In this document: in pieces, positions 1-11,911 of the stretch
Layout: every line of letters begins with the position of its first letter
Numbering within the stretch: position 1 is the stretch's first letter
Assembly (NCBI GenBank): GCA_921293015.1
Contig: OV121086.1
Coordinates: forward strand, 29,002,254 to 29,066,253
DNA: 64,000 bases
Source of the DNA: Phorcus lineatus
Lineage: Eukaryota; Mollusca; Gastropoda; Trochida; Trochidae
Direction of reading: 5' to 3'
The notes under the pieces: generated by a model
What the model was told of the DNA's origin: nothing
The model's input: the letters and a program-made list of their open reading frames with translations, nothing else
The model's database searches: none
Program-made: the position numbers and the translations under genes

Positions 1-3000
1 TTGTAACGTTTTGGCAAGAGATATATGAATGATAATGATATGAGATAAAAGATATGTACTACTTTGCAGGGTTGTTTTTACCTTAAGTTAGAATAGGTTT
101 ACACCACTCTCTTGAATTGGTTTAAAACCACCCTCCCCAATAGATTTTTCTGGACATGAAATGAACTAACCAATGAAATGATTATTTTATGAAACTTTAA
201 ACATGTATAAGGCAAGCATACAAAAACTAATTAATAAGATCATTTAACAACTTTCCATGCAGGAAAACTTCTTAGTCTTCTTATTGAACCTGGATTCAGC
301 AGCAAAGTGATAAACATCTGATTTAAATCTTTTCCTTCCTGAGACAAAAAACTGGATTTTTCACTCAATGTCATAATCTTCTTAGAGATTCATTGCGTTA
401 ATTGTATGCTGCAATTCTGAAAGTGATTCGTAATTCTCTGAAGCAATAGCGCTTTCAAAAAACACTCCAAGAGTAAATTGTGCAGAAAGTTTGATAGTTT
501 CCAAATCAACAGTTTTTTAACAAGTAAAGGGATACATTAAGCTGGAAGTATAGAAGGAAACTATCACAGATATTGAAAGCAGATGGATAACCTTATGATA
601 GTAGTGTCAATCTGGTCATTTATAAAGCAGTTGGCCTGAAGCTTCAATCCCAGGGGAGTACATAGCCATTAAGGAGTCTGCCATGCAACTCTGCAGATTG
701 TAAGCCAAGAACCAGGCTTGTTGATAAATGCAGAATAGCTTCAGCAACAGACTTGCATTCAGCCTCTTAAAAAAGTTTTGGTAAAAGGTTGCTCTGTGGA
801 ATTTCAATTTCCAAGTGTGCCATCATGGATCTGAAGATGAGATGGAATTCTGAAAGAAAACTAAACCTGATTCAGGAATTATTAAAAGTTTACGAAAGAG
901 GAAATGAAGATTTTAAAACCGATAGACAGGGTTTTGCTGCAGCTATAACTTGGCATGCGCACAAAAAGTGTACATTTATTAGCAGCAGATGTTTGAGGCG
1001 AAGAATTTCAGCTTGTAAATCTGTAATGGAAAATTGCATCTGAGCATAACTTCTTGGCGAAGGATTTTAGCTCACTGACATGTCTCCCTTCTGTAATCTT
1101 CAATTTCTTTTTACTTCACTCAGAAACTTTCCTGACAGATTGCCTGTCATCTCTCTGTGCAAGCCCTTTGTAATGGATTTACTTTGGGAAATGTAACTTT
1201 TTTATTTTGATCAAGACTGAGACACGCAGATTCAGACTTGGTAAAAACAATTTTAAGGGTTTCACCAAATTTTGAAAAATTGAAAGTAACTTGGACATTT
1301 CTTTGCAAAGTTTAACAAAGTGTAAGTGCATAAAAGATAATTTGGAGATGAATATTGCTTTCTGAGTTTGATATGGAACCCTTGATCTTCCTGAAATCGG
1401 TACATGTTTTCTGATAGTTTTTTTTCTCTCAGGATTTTTGTTTTTCGTGAAGATTTATCTATTTTTGATTTCTAAAAATGTTATTGGTTGCATATTATGA
1501 TATGAGAAAATGTTTTCTTTACCATCTTGCTTTTAAGTCCCAAGAAATATTAAAATTTGAATTGAATTTATGTACCGGTAAAGTATACACACAGTCAATC
1601 GAGAAAATGATAAATAGATTACTGATGTGATATGCTAAGATGGAGTTACTAAAAATAAACATCTGAGCTCAGTTCTTTTGTAACGAGCATCCTGGATGAT
1701 TAATTTCACCAATTTTGTATTTCCAGTTTATATTTCCTTCTTCCCTTTTGGTTTAGTCACACTTTCCCTCATTATGGGAAGATCTGCAATTTGTTACATG
1801 TGTGGGAAAAAATATTAGTAAGTTATATATTAACAGCCTTATGAAAATGAAAATACCTGATATGTGAAACATTTGATTGCCATCAAAGTTTCATGTATTT
1901 GCATTTTCGTTTGTAATGGTTATTGTCATGTGGCTGTTTTATAGAAAGTTTGAAGTGCTACAGATTAGCTATGAAATTATATGAATAACACATACACAGG
2001 GACATAACCCTATTACTTCATAAATCTCTGCATATAAGTAATCTTCAGCTTTTGATAATACTTATATGTGAAAAAAATCTTGCAATCCACGAAACATTTG
2101 GGTATGAAATTTTAAGGTTTGAAGTGTTTAGCAGTCATTTGTATCTTTTGATTTGTCTATGTTAATACAGTTTTAATAATTTGATTAAACACAATAATTT
2201 GAAAACAAAAAACTGCAAACAAATGAATATATAAATATATGATATGCTTATTCATAATTAGTTTCTTAACAGTTTTTTTTAAATATAAAGTTTTGAATTG
2301 TTTTAAAAGAAACAGGTACAAGTTGCATAACTTTTATGATATTTTCAATAAATAGCACACTGATGTAAAAACATGATAAATGTTGGGAGTAAATTATTAA
2401 CCAACTCTGTGCTGGAGGCAGGGTAGATAAGAGCATACAGGTAGAAATGATAAACATGCTGACAGTTAAAATGGTCCTGGGGCTGTGACAAAGCTCCCAG
2501 TGGGAAGTCAAAACATGCTTGTTTGGTCGTGTTTTATTTCACAAAAAAATCCAAGGTAGTCGGTGTAAATTTTGTTTCCTCCCTGACAGATGTAAGAGAA
2601 TTTCTAAGTGAGTGAGTGAGTTATACTCTATCCATGTTCATTAAAAAAATTAAAGCCAAGGCATATCTCTTTAAATTTATGGGTGAAATTCAAAGCTTAA
2701 GCATATCTAGTATGTGTCAGGTATTTATTGCCTTACTCAGGGCAACACCGGATCCTTTATTCTGTCTTATTTATAACATTGGACCTATTTGTTCAGATAC
2801 ATCAGTTATGTCTTCTAGTGTATTAAAGGTCATTTGGTCCTTTTTGCCTGAGAAAAGAATGTCCTTATTAACCCCATAGTTTCTTTTACAATTGTAATTA
2901 ATTACCAAAGAAATGGTCTTGAATGACATTGTGTATGCAAGAACTAATCTTCTCTCGTAGTCTAATTGTACAATTCATTTCCAATAAGTAGATATTCAGG

Positions 3001-5124
3001 TGCTAATAGACTAAATAAGCCTTTAGATTGTAGACTCATAATCTAACTATCCTTCTATAATTTATATGAATAAATGTTTCAATTGTGTTTTGGTGATTAA
3101 AATATGATTTTTTAGTGACCAATAATAATTGCCTTGTTTTACCTAATATTTACATGTATTTCAAATTGGAAAAATAGAGAGAAATATTATTTGAGAAAAT
3201 CTTATTTTGTTCAGGTAAAAAATAAAGGAACTATTCAGCACAGCACAATTTATTATGCTTTTTTATTAATTGAATAATGTTAGGTTCTTGATCTCAATCT
3301 CTCTTAAAAGATGGATGTTAAAATGTACCAGTTTTGAAACAAGTAGATTCAAGTTCATTGACTGGCTCTCTCCCATCAGAAGGTCAGTCTAGCTGAAGTG
3401 ACAATTAAAAAGTACCATTAGTTTGTTAAGTAAATATTGCTGGCAGTACATATGTTTCAATCAAGTCAAAGTAAAGGTCAAGTGACTTTTGAGATCAAAC
3501 TGCTGGACTGTCACTTTGAAAAAATATCCTTTTCTCTTTGTAGTCTTCTGGAATCCTTTGTCAATCATTTGACATTCAATGCTTTATATTCATATTTCAA
3601 AATTGGTTATTTCCAGTGGTAATAGTTATCCTACAACAAAAATGTACAATGCCAAATGGATGTCTTTACATATTACTTGGCCCATATCTTTGTGTTTACC
3701 CATGGAAATCCCAAAGTAAAATTCACAGGGTGACACAATTAGTAATGTGATTTGACTTAATTAATGATTCAATGTTTGTTAATATTATCAAGCGTGACAG
3801 TCACTTGTAAGTAATAAGAGCGAGCAACTTAAGTTATAATCCTTGAAACCTACTGTTAAAACGTTACAATTTTTTGACAAACGTGCATTGATTTGTATAC
3901 TGTAAAGAATTGAAAAAAATACAAAGTGGTCACTTGTCCTTTCCTATAACCTGATGCCCTTCAACTTTGTACCTATATTTAAACGTTGCAAATGGTCCAT
4001 TGTTGTATATTGACCAAAGCAAGCCATCAGTCGGTCACCCATGAACAAAATACTCTGAATATTCTTTCCAGCTTGTTTTTTATTACCAACTTGACCAGGC
4101 AAGCTCGTGTTAGCTGCTGAATCTGTCAGGGGCGGAACAAAACATGATTCCATTTTGGGATTGTGTTGATAGATCTGCTCGTCAAGTAGGAGCAATAAAT
4201 ATGTATATACTGTCAGTTATTATGATGGATGGCCGCTCATCATGTTAACACCAGTTGGAATTGCAAACTGTATGGAGCGCAGAGTTAATAGCCTTGTTGA
4301 GAGGTCTTTGCAGATGGAGATATATATCCAGTGCCTGGCAATTAATCATTTCAATTACATGTTTATTGCATTTAGATTGCCAATAAAGACAATAGTAGAT
4401 GGAAAATAGACTCGTAAAAGCAAATCTAATTAAGTAGAATTGTTAGATCTTATTTGGATTGTTTATTCCAGAGGGTTGCTTGACATTTGAGATAGTAGTT
4501 ATAAGGGGATTTATTCATAAATTATCTTTTGGAATTATTTCAAATAATATTTTGTACCTATGAATCATAGAAACAAGATATTCATAGTTCCTCTCATTTA
4601 AACAGGTTGAATCTAGTAGTATTCCTAATAATGGATGAAATTCCACTTTCATCTGAAGTTAGAAAAAAATGTTTTGGAAATGTGTCTATATTCTTTCCTT
4701 GTTATATGTTCCTAAACAGAATGACGCATGTATTATAAATGACCAACTATGATTAAGGATAGTTTAATTTGATTAGGTAGGTTTTGAAAATATTTGAAGA
4801 TTATTTACCCATTCAGGGTTCCAGATAAGATACGTATCTGCGTAAAATATGCACGGGTAATTCAGATATATGCACTAAAAATGAAATCAATGAGTGACAC
4901 ATATGCACAACTTTCCCAGAATATGAGTAAGATGTTTGTTTATAGGAGTAATTGTGACTTGTCAAAAAATAAAATTTCATTCCTACATCTCTAATAGTAG
5001 GCCACTTGATGCCAACCTGTATGAAAAGAAATTTTCCAAATAGTTCTCTGGAGCCCTTCCCATTGCAAGCTATCAGAGTCATTGTAAAACTAATTCTGAA
5101 TACAAGCATTGACATGTCCATACT
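1..5124. other. No recognisable gene
   Basis: AT-rich sequence with no splice-bounded coding segment that I recognise. Two open stretches were considered: 789-1043 (+), and 3944-4195 (-), 83 codons containing CFVPPLTDSAANTS and MACFGQYTTMDHLQ. Neither matches a family I know, and neither has convincing splice sites or a partner exon. The minus-strand one looks the more protein-like and could be a decayed exon or element fragment. Confidence 0.5.
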
Positions 5125-5126
5125 TA

Positions 5127-5716
5127 CCGGGAATTCTTGTATTTAAGTCCTGCCGTTATTAAGCCCATGGGCTAAATAACGAGTTAAAATTTCGAATTTA
5201 AGCCCATGGGCTTAAATTTGAAATTAATTTTTGAGTGGTCTTCCTTTCTAAATTTGAAACCGCAGGTACTTACTTTGACAACATAGCGTCGAATCGGTGA
5301 TTATAACACTGTCAGTGCCGTGAGAGGGTTTCACATTTTCAAAACCCACTGGGCTCCCATCGCAGGTGACATTCTATGCACTAAATGTAACAATTTAAAT
5401 GCCTATGATCGATATTCAGTGGTTGTCAAGTTTAAAAACGTCATTGTCGGGCATATTCTGATTAAGCAAAGCAAATTATGTAACTTTTCATTCCATTTAT
5501 ACGTGACGGGGAATCCCAATTGTGTTTTACAACCATTCTTGTTTATCAATTTGATTTCATTCAATTCGTTCAATTAAAAGTATAAAAGAACTATGTTTTT
5601 TATCGTTTACCTCTTTTCGAATTTAAGCCCAGGCCTTAATTTCAGTTTAAATGTTTCAACGCTCACATGGGCAAAATTCGAAATTAAGCCCTGGGCTTAA
5701 ATACGAGAATTCCCGG
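5127..5716. mobile_element. TA-flanked inverted-repeat element (MITE-like) 1
   Basis: The left end reads CCGGGAATTCTTGTATTTAA and the right end is its near-perfect inverse, ending ATACGAGAATTCCCGG. TA dinucleotides flank both sides (5125-5126 and 5717-5718), as expected for Tc1/mariner-type target duplication. Subterminal palindromes of the type TTTAAGCCCATGGGCTTAAA recur near both ends. At 590 bp it is too short to encode its own transposase, so it is probably non-autonomous. It carries an unrelated coding fragment (see 5287-5577). Superfamily assignment rests only on the TA target and the terminal repeats. Confidence 0.75.
5287..5577 (+). pseudogene. HIRAN-like domain fragment captured in element
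   Basis: After a stop at 5284-5286 the frame is open to 5577. It reads FHIFKTHWAPIAGDILCTKC, then NAYDRYSVVVKFKNVIVGHI and IKQSKLCNFSFHLYVTGNP. This follows the pattern W-x-P-x-x-G-E-x-L-x-C..N..D-R-Y-A-V-x-V-x-K-x-x-x-x-V-G-H-V-P-x-x-x-S-x-x-C..F..VTG, which I recall from HIRAN-like domains in many mollusc and cnidarian proteins. No ATG opens the frame. The usual Pro after GH is absent, and the tail runs into sequence unlike the family. It is best read as an exon or processed fragment carried by the surrounding inverted-repeat element and probably decayed. Family naming is moderate; the pattern match itself is visible. Confidence 0.55.
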
Positions 5717-5718
5717 TA

Positions 5719-6638
5719 GGTCTTCAAGACTTCCGCTTTGACATTGACACTAACTTTGACGTCAACTCCCTTTTATTTTTAACCTACTTGATTAGGTGGA
5801 AAGGGTTCTTTGAACTTTAATGAAGAAGCACAAAATTTAAATTTTGATACCCCTACCAGATATTTTCCTTTCTAACTCCTTTACTGTCAACAGTGAAAGA
5901 GTGATTCATTTACATATAAACAAATATAGCTTGAAAATCTGCTTGTGTAGATGTAACCAATTTTGAGATTGCTTATTTTGTAAGGAGTTTTTGTCCTTTG
6001 ATTTTTGCATAAAATGAGGATTTTGCAGAAATCGGCTGTTGCTGACAAATCATAATTTGTTGTGATAAGTTCTTACTTTCAAATCTGCTTGAAAGGAAAC
6101 TAATTAACAATCTCGTTTTTAGCTTTTATAATTTTGGAACAAATTTACTCGAGAAAGAGCTTAGATTTTGGAACATTCTTTCAGCTTCTAATGAGATATT
6201 GCATGAGGCTTTCTCTTTCCAGTCCGCAGGAGAAAATTTTCAAAGAAGCGTACCATCAGAACCGTTAAATGTCAGAAAATTTTCCGTTTTTCAGAAAATG
6301 AAAAGAAATCTATTATAATGGCCAAAAACCGCCATAGCCTTAATCAATTGAGAATGTCTCCTACATTATGGTGAAAGTCTTGTGAAAATATCTTTATTAG
6401 TGTTTGAGATATTGTCGTTCAAAATTTTAACTTCAAGTGCAGATAACTCTCCGAAAAAATCTAAATAAAAAAATCGGGCTAAACACAAACCTAAGTTTGG
6501 TGACATACCATTCGCCCTGAAAGTTTGGTGAAAATCAATAGAGTGGTTAAGTCAGAAGTGTGGACACTAAAAAACATGAAAATAAAAATTATAATCCGTT
6601 AAAGAACAATAGATCTTCCAGACAGTGTCTTGAAGACC
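5719..6638. mobile_element. TA-flanked inverted-repeat element (MITE-like) 2
   Basis: Terminal inverted repeats GGTCTTCAAGAC (5719-5730) and GTCTTGAAGACC (6627-6638) are exact inverses. TA flanks both sides (5717-5718 and 6639-6640). The 920-bp interior has no coding frame I recognise. The left TA is shared with the right end of element 1, so the two elements lie directly side by side. The short terminal repeat makes the call less certain than for element 1. Confidence 0.5.
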
Positions 6639-6640
6639 TA

Positions 6641-9559
6641 ATTATTTGCTGTAATGATGGTTCAACGTAGTGTTTTGGTGTTTCCCTTGGTAGGTTTTCG
6701 GAGGAGAAACATTGTTAAATTGCGTCAAGTATTTAGTGGGGCATGTCCGCAAATGTCCGCAAAAAGTGATGCAAACATTTGTCAGTTCAATTGGAGAAAT
6801 GCAACCAGAATGTTTTAAAAATTTTTTCACTTTGCCATCCATTTTTAATGATGATAGCCAATCAGTAGTTTAGACAGATAATTTTTATTTTACAACTACC
6901 AAGTAAGTCAGTTTGAGCTCTAGGATTAAAACTCAGCAAGTATAGATTACAATTTGTGGAAACATATATATTTTGAGGCTAAAGATGAAATCCCTTTTTT
7001 TCTGCCTTTTTACTTTGTATTCATTTATTTTATTTATTCAGTATATCAAATCATTACATTTCATATTTCTGGGATTTCACCTAGTACATCATATGGTATT
7101 AAGTTCACAACCAAGGTGCTATAAGTTTGATTCTTGTGTGAATGTATCCATAGTAACAGCATGTTTTGAAGTCGATTGTCAAATATTTTTTAAGGTAGTT
7201 TAATTACTTGTATTTCCTTCAAAAAATAAGAATTCAGAGACAGAATTTTTTATTTAAGTTGTTTTTTTTATGGATAAAGATGCTTTGCATTTTGTTATAA
7301 TTGGCATAAAAGTATTCAGAAATGAAAAGAGTGTGACAAAACAAACATTCAAGACACTCATTTTTATGAAGGTGAAAATGTTAATCATTTTGTGAAACTA
7401 GGTGAGCTTGTCATGTAAGTCTACCACAGTGATACTCAAAACCCAAAGCTAGTCCACATGGTAATAATTAATGAATGTATAAGATAGGTAAAAAAGGTAC
7501 TTATCTTTGTGTTTGATGTTGAGAGATAACGTTTTTCCTACAGTAGATCATGTGGCATTAACCAATTGTTCCAGATTAACATCACTCATATCTTAAAAGA
7601 TCTGTATTACCCATAGTTGACAATCTCATAACAGAATAATGTATTGTAATTTGTCCTTTGATTAAGGATCAAATAAACTTATATTTTTTCCGTCCATTTT
7701 TTTAATTATATCTGTGATATTTTTTGTATTCTATACATTTTGGATATTAAATTAAACTAAATAAAAGAGCAAACTACGGAAGGAAAAAACAAACTTTTTG
7801 GCTGTTCATGTACTAAAAATAGTTACAAAGATCTCCAATATTTTGTGATAAATGATAGGAAAGGTTTGATATAAAGCGGATGACCAAGATCCTCCTATAA
7901 AGGCTCATAAACTACAGACTAAAGTAACATATCTTCATGGAACTTTAACTCTGACAACAAAAGTGAAGGTCTAGAGCAATAAATGAAACAAACTTAAGTA
8001 ACATATCTATGTTGGTCCATTACATTGGCAACAAAAGTAAAAGTTTCCAGCACTAAATGTAACTCAAGGGGGATGTGAACCATAGTGAACTTGTTACTGT
8101 GTAATAACTGCTCGCACTTCATGTCTGGTGTATAATAGACTAGTGTCTTGGCTATGCTGATACAATGTGATACTGGCAGGGAGATACAAGTCTTATTCCA
8201 GAATAGGCTTCCAGGGAGTCGTAAGTCATGACCTTAACGTCCCAACCAAACCAGATAACAGTATCATTGACGTTGTAAATTTTTGTACACTGATACATTG
8301 ACATTTACTATTGAACTAAGCCAGAATGTTTGCCCACGCAATTAAAGGTTACTATTATAATCAATTCCTGATTTTCTATTCTGGTTTGTATCACACAAAG
8401 AAATATAAGAAAGATACTTCAAGTATTATCATAGTTTTTACCGGTTATTTATGAAAATCATAATGTCACAGGGTCTAAAAAACTCTTGCTTTTGAAATCG
8501 AGAAATAATTTGTTAAATTGTTAAATTGAGTCAGTTTATGTTTAATGTACTTACATTTCATAATTGTATAAAATTAATGTAAACGATAAGTTTCTGATAA
8601 TTAATAAATTCATGATATATTGAAAATGATATTTCAAATTAAAATGTTTCTTTTCAAAGTTGCTTATAACAGTATGAATTTATCTTGAAATGTAAATAAA
8701 AACTCACTTTCATGATGAAGTGGTAATGTATGTACTTCCTCTGTTTATAATTTTTTATTCTCAATTTTATTCAAGACACCACAGTCATATTGTTCACATT
8801 GATTTGCACTTGGATTGTCATGTAAGACACAATTCTAAAATTCCATGATATTTATATCAGAAGATCTGATCTATCGGCCACATTTGTTTGCCTTGTCAAT
8901 AATCTACTCCAATATCATCATCTCTTGTAGATACTTTAAGTAAGCTTAATCTGTAAGACAAACATAATATTCATTTCATAGCACTAATAACAATCTATAC
9001 GATGAAGAAATCTCGTTCAGACACGTATCAGTGTCTTCCATCTTTAATGTACACATAAAAATGTGCCTTTCTTTAAGTCATTACTTTGATCAACCAACTT
9101 TTCATTGACTATAAATCATACCAAAGGGACAAGATCGATTTTTGTTTTTCAGGCTCAAATTTTATGTAGGAGTAGAGTTAATTACTTCTCAGATTAATTT
9201 TATCACTTAAACTTTGAACTGCTTTGGACTTTGTTACCTTATTCTCAGATATGCTGTCTGGGGATTAATCTGGGAATAGTCAGTGCTTGTTGCTCATGGC
9301 TCCATGATGGCTGCTTTCATTACCAGCCTCCTATACCAGCCTCCTTAAAATGAAACAGTAAAATCACCTCTCTGATTTATGCCAGTATTTCATTTTTGTT
9401 ATCCATAATTTACAAAGAAATAAAATTGTTTACTGCAATTGTGACCTTGAAATCAGCTTCTTATGATGTTTTAACATTTAGAATATTGATGATAACTCTT
9501 TATTGTTTGAAGTGCAAGTACATTTGGAAATTCTTGTTGTGCAAGTACACCTGTCAGCC
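6641..9559. other. No recognisable gene
   Basis: AT-rich noncoding sequence. A hydrophobic open stretch at 6985-7203 (+), beginning MKSLFFCLFTLYSFILFIQY, superficially resembles a membrane anchor. It has no phase-1 splice donor that would join it to RXYLT1 and is probably chance in AT-rich DNA. A short tandem duplication is listed separately. Confidence 0.45.
7921..8064 (+). repeat. Two-copy tandem duplication, about 72 bp unit
   Basis: Two diverged copies lie in direct tandem. Each begins AAGTAACATATCT, continues through a block with GACAACAAAAGTGAA or GGCAACAAAAGTAAA, and ends near AGCA(A/C)TAAATG(A/T)AAC. No coding frame is preserved. It looks like an old local duplication. Confidence 0.55.
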
Positions 9560-9699
9560 GTAGTGCAGTGCCAATTATTTCGTTGTTCTACCCTTATAAT
9601 GCCGAGCCTATCTTCTCACATCTTTTGCTATGACGCTGCTGGGAAGCAAACCCCGGCTGCCCAGTAAAGAGCGAAGGATCTACTAACTGTGCTACATAC
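9560..9699 (-). mobile_element. Older, diverged tRNA-derived SINE head
   Basis: Read on the minus strand, the end near 9695 gives GTAGCACAGTTAGTAGATCC, which resembles an RNA polymerase III A box. About 35 nt on is GGGGTTTGCTTCCC, a degenerate B box (compare GGTTCGATTCC). The tail beyond about 9600 is not clearly delimited. A younger SINE was inserted just upstream of this head. Confidence 0.4.
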
Positions 9700-9712
9700 T
9701 TCCATTGACCAA

Positions 9713-10029
9713 GGTGAGGTGAGGTGAGTTGGTGTTTAACACCGCTTTCAAGATTATTTCACTTATATCGCAGCTGCTAGTATTATTGCAGGGAGAAAGC
9801 CCGCAACACCATTGTGGCTATGCATTGCGGTGAAACCTGCGAGCATCGGCTGGAACTAGCGAACCATGGGTGGTACTGCGCTGAATTTCAGTGTAGCATT
9901 GCACCCAAACCTGACTGCGTGTAGAACAGTTCTCTACTGCAGACAAAGTTGCCGAGCCCCTGGCGGGATTCGAACCACGGACCTCCTGATTCGAAGCCGA
10001 ACGCGCTAACCACTGCGCTATCCCGCCCC
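9713..10029 (-). mobile_element. tRNA-derived SINE with 11-bp target duplication
   Basis: On the minus strand the element opens with a tRNA-like head: GGGATAGCGCAGTGGTTAGC (A-box region) and, about 45 nt on, GTGGTTCGAATCCCGCC with a perfect B box GGTTCGAATCC. A body of about 220 nt follows, then a tail with the palindrome GGTGTTTAACACC (9732-9744) and repeated CACCT units. The 11-bp direct repeat CCATTGACCAA (9702-9712 and 10030-10040) flanks it exactly, so the insertion is intact and fairly recent. It is a SINE, not a functional tRNA gene: the head has no matching 3' acceptor arm. A partial copy of the body lies at 17531-17640. Confidence 0.85.
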
Positions 10030-10040
10030 CCATTGACCAA

Positions 10041-10989
10041 AGGTGCTCACTTCGTAGATCACAACTAGAGACAAAGATTTTAGGGCTTCTGTCTTTGACA
10101 AGAATTTATCAAATGGTAGTTTTCTTCTGATAAGAAAGGCTCAGGTGTATATAAGGAATCTTAAGGTTGCATAGCCTTGAAGGACCTGAAGAAAGCATCA
10201 AAACAATTTAATAAGAAAGAATCCTAGGAAGATGTCATTTATAATCAATTTCTTAAATCTTAAAGCCACATGACATATAAGCAGGAAGTTGCAAGATCTT
10301 GTGTACTTTTGTGTACAAAGCAGTCAAGGTGGTCTTGTGGACATAATAGAAAAAGAAATCCAAGAAACTTATCTCTGAAATTTATTTCAGGAACTAACAG
10401 TTGCATCAGGGAATAGATATTTCAATTCTTTTAATCTTATTCAGTCACATAGGAATAAAAGAAATTGACAGTCCATAAAAAGTCTTCACTTTGATAAGAA
10501 ATTGACAATCCATAAGAACTCCTGTCTTGATTTAACCCCAGCAGAGGAGGGAAGCCAGTTATGAGAAGTGAAAGACTGTCAAGAATAGCCAGATATGAGG
10601 GCTCTGGGCCGCAAGACCATGTTGTAATCTCATCACAGAATCAATAGTGCTGAGGAAGATGTCTTTCTAGCTTAGACTGTGAACATCCAGGATCTCCTTA
10701 GATGTCTTCTTGTTTAGTGTTGTGAGGAGCGTTCGCCGACCATTGAATGTGGTGTCCATTGAATTGTCATTATTGTTTTCTCGTTATGTGACCAGAGACC
10801 ACTGATTAGGAATGGTTTTAACCCTTACCTGTCGGTTCTGAGAGATCACTTCCCTAGCAAGTGGCAGATCCATATTTTCCCTTTGTGAAAGATATAGGAA
10901 TTGTGTAAATTACCTATTTTTATTACTCAACCGTGGTGAGATCACTCATTAGATAACAATGAGTTGGTAACACACATATGTGTGATACC
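10041..10989. other. No recognisable gene
   Basis: Noncoding AT-rich sequence. A short near-duplication, GAAATTGACA(G/A)TCCATAA, occurs twice around 10460 and 10500. Nothing else is supportable. Confidence 0.4.
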
Positions 10990-11540
10990 ATATCTCGTGC
11001 GAACAAACAGAACTACTTTCGAACGTCACATGACATCGTCCAATCACGTGACTTGTTAGTTGGAAAATGGCGACTTTCAAATTTTGCATTCTCAGGGAGA
11101 CGTGATCGACTATCCAAAAGTATAAAATATCCAAGTGTCAATAATCACTCTCATATTTGTGAAAAACAGCACTATTCACATAGTCTTTTGTAACTCGCAA
11201 CTTCTGTGCCGTCGCAAGTTGTGTTACGTCCCCCCTCTGCCGGCCGTTCCACGCCACACAGCTTGGCCCTTCCATCATCCAACCCGTCGCTTCCCCCTCA
11301 ACAAGCAGACAATCTGAACATGACATCTTGCAACTCCCGTTGCCTTATTTCTACATTTGCGGGTCCTATTATCAATTCTGTTATTCACGTCAATGTTCTC
11401 AATCCTCCTCAACTGCTGACAGTGTACGTTCCATCAACTTTTTAAAACTGACTGACCTAGAAAGAGGTCACATTCCGATGACGTCACGACTCACGTATCG
11501 ACTACACAATGGCTTGACATTTTTCGTTGCTTGTTAGCAT
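10990..11540 (+). promoter_or_regulatory. Candidate CpG-richer promoter region
   Basis: This interval is visibly richer in GC and CpG than its surroundings. It contains CCAATCACGTGAC (CCAAT overlapping an E-box CACGTG) near 11040, a YY1-type AAAATGGCGAC near 11064, and a CRE-type TGACGTCAC near 11480. The short reading frames across it, including a proline-rich one at 11206-11445, resemble nothing I know. It could be the 5' end of RXYLT1, 15.5 kb upstream of the first recognised exon, or another transcript's promoter, or element-derived sequence linked to the palindrome that follows. No start exon could be joined to RXYLT1. Confidence 0.25.
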
Positions 11541-11767
11541 TTGTTATTTGAACAAATTTCTCGAAAATGATATACTTGTTCACCAAAATAATTTTTGTTC
11601 CATGTTTTAGGCGAGTCACTTATGTAGACAGTTACAATAAGCGAACTATTTTGTTCTGCGTTTTGTGTGTCTGGTTGATATTCTTACGCCTGTTCGCGAT
11701 CAGCTGACTGTTGTTTTGACGACTAATTCATCAAAAATATTGATACGTGGGGATGAGTAATAAATAA

Positions 11768-11911
11768 AATACTAAACTCATGATAATGTGATAACATTTT
11801 CATGCAACTCGTGAATGGAATTTGGTATCAGACTCACTTTCGTTCGTCTGATACCAAATTCCATTCACTCGTTGCGTAAAAATGTTATCACATTACCATT
11901 CGTTTAGTATT
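11768..11911. repeat. Long inverted repeat, 66-bp arms, 12-nt loop
   Basis: The left arm (11768-11833) and right arm (11846-11911) are near-perfect inverses. The inner 30 nt pair almost exactly: GAATGGAATTTGGTATCAGA against TCTGATACCAAATTCCATTC. Mismatches increase outward. The arms are separated by TCACTTTCGTTC. Long hairpins of this kind are typical of palindromic MITEs or foldback insertions. No coding role is apparent. Confidence 0.85.

Noticed and set aside
6985..7203. MKSLFFCLFTLYSFILFIQY as RXYLT1 first exon
   Set aside because: It loosely resembles the human N-terminus, but no GT donor leaves the frame in phase 1, as exon 2 requires, and AT-rich DNA often gives such hydrophobic frames.
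9940..10029. A free-standing tRNA gene on the minus strand
   Set aside because: Good A and B boxes, but no closing acceptor stem. The sequence continues into a SINE body with a target duplication around the whole.
11569..11709. Short frame ending LFCVLCVWLIFLRLFAIS as an anchor exon
   Set aside because: It ends in a stop and has no consensus donor in the needed phase.
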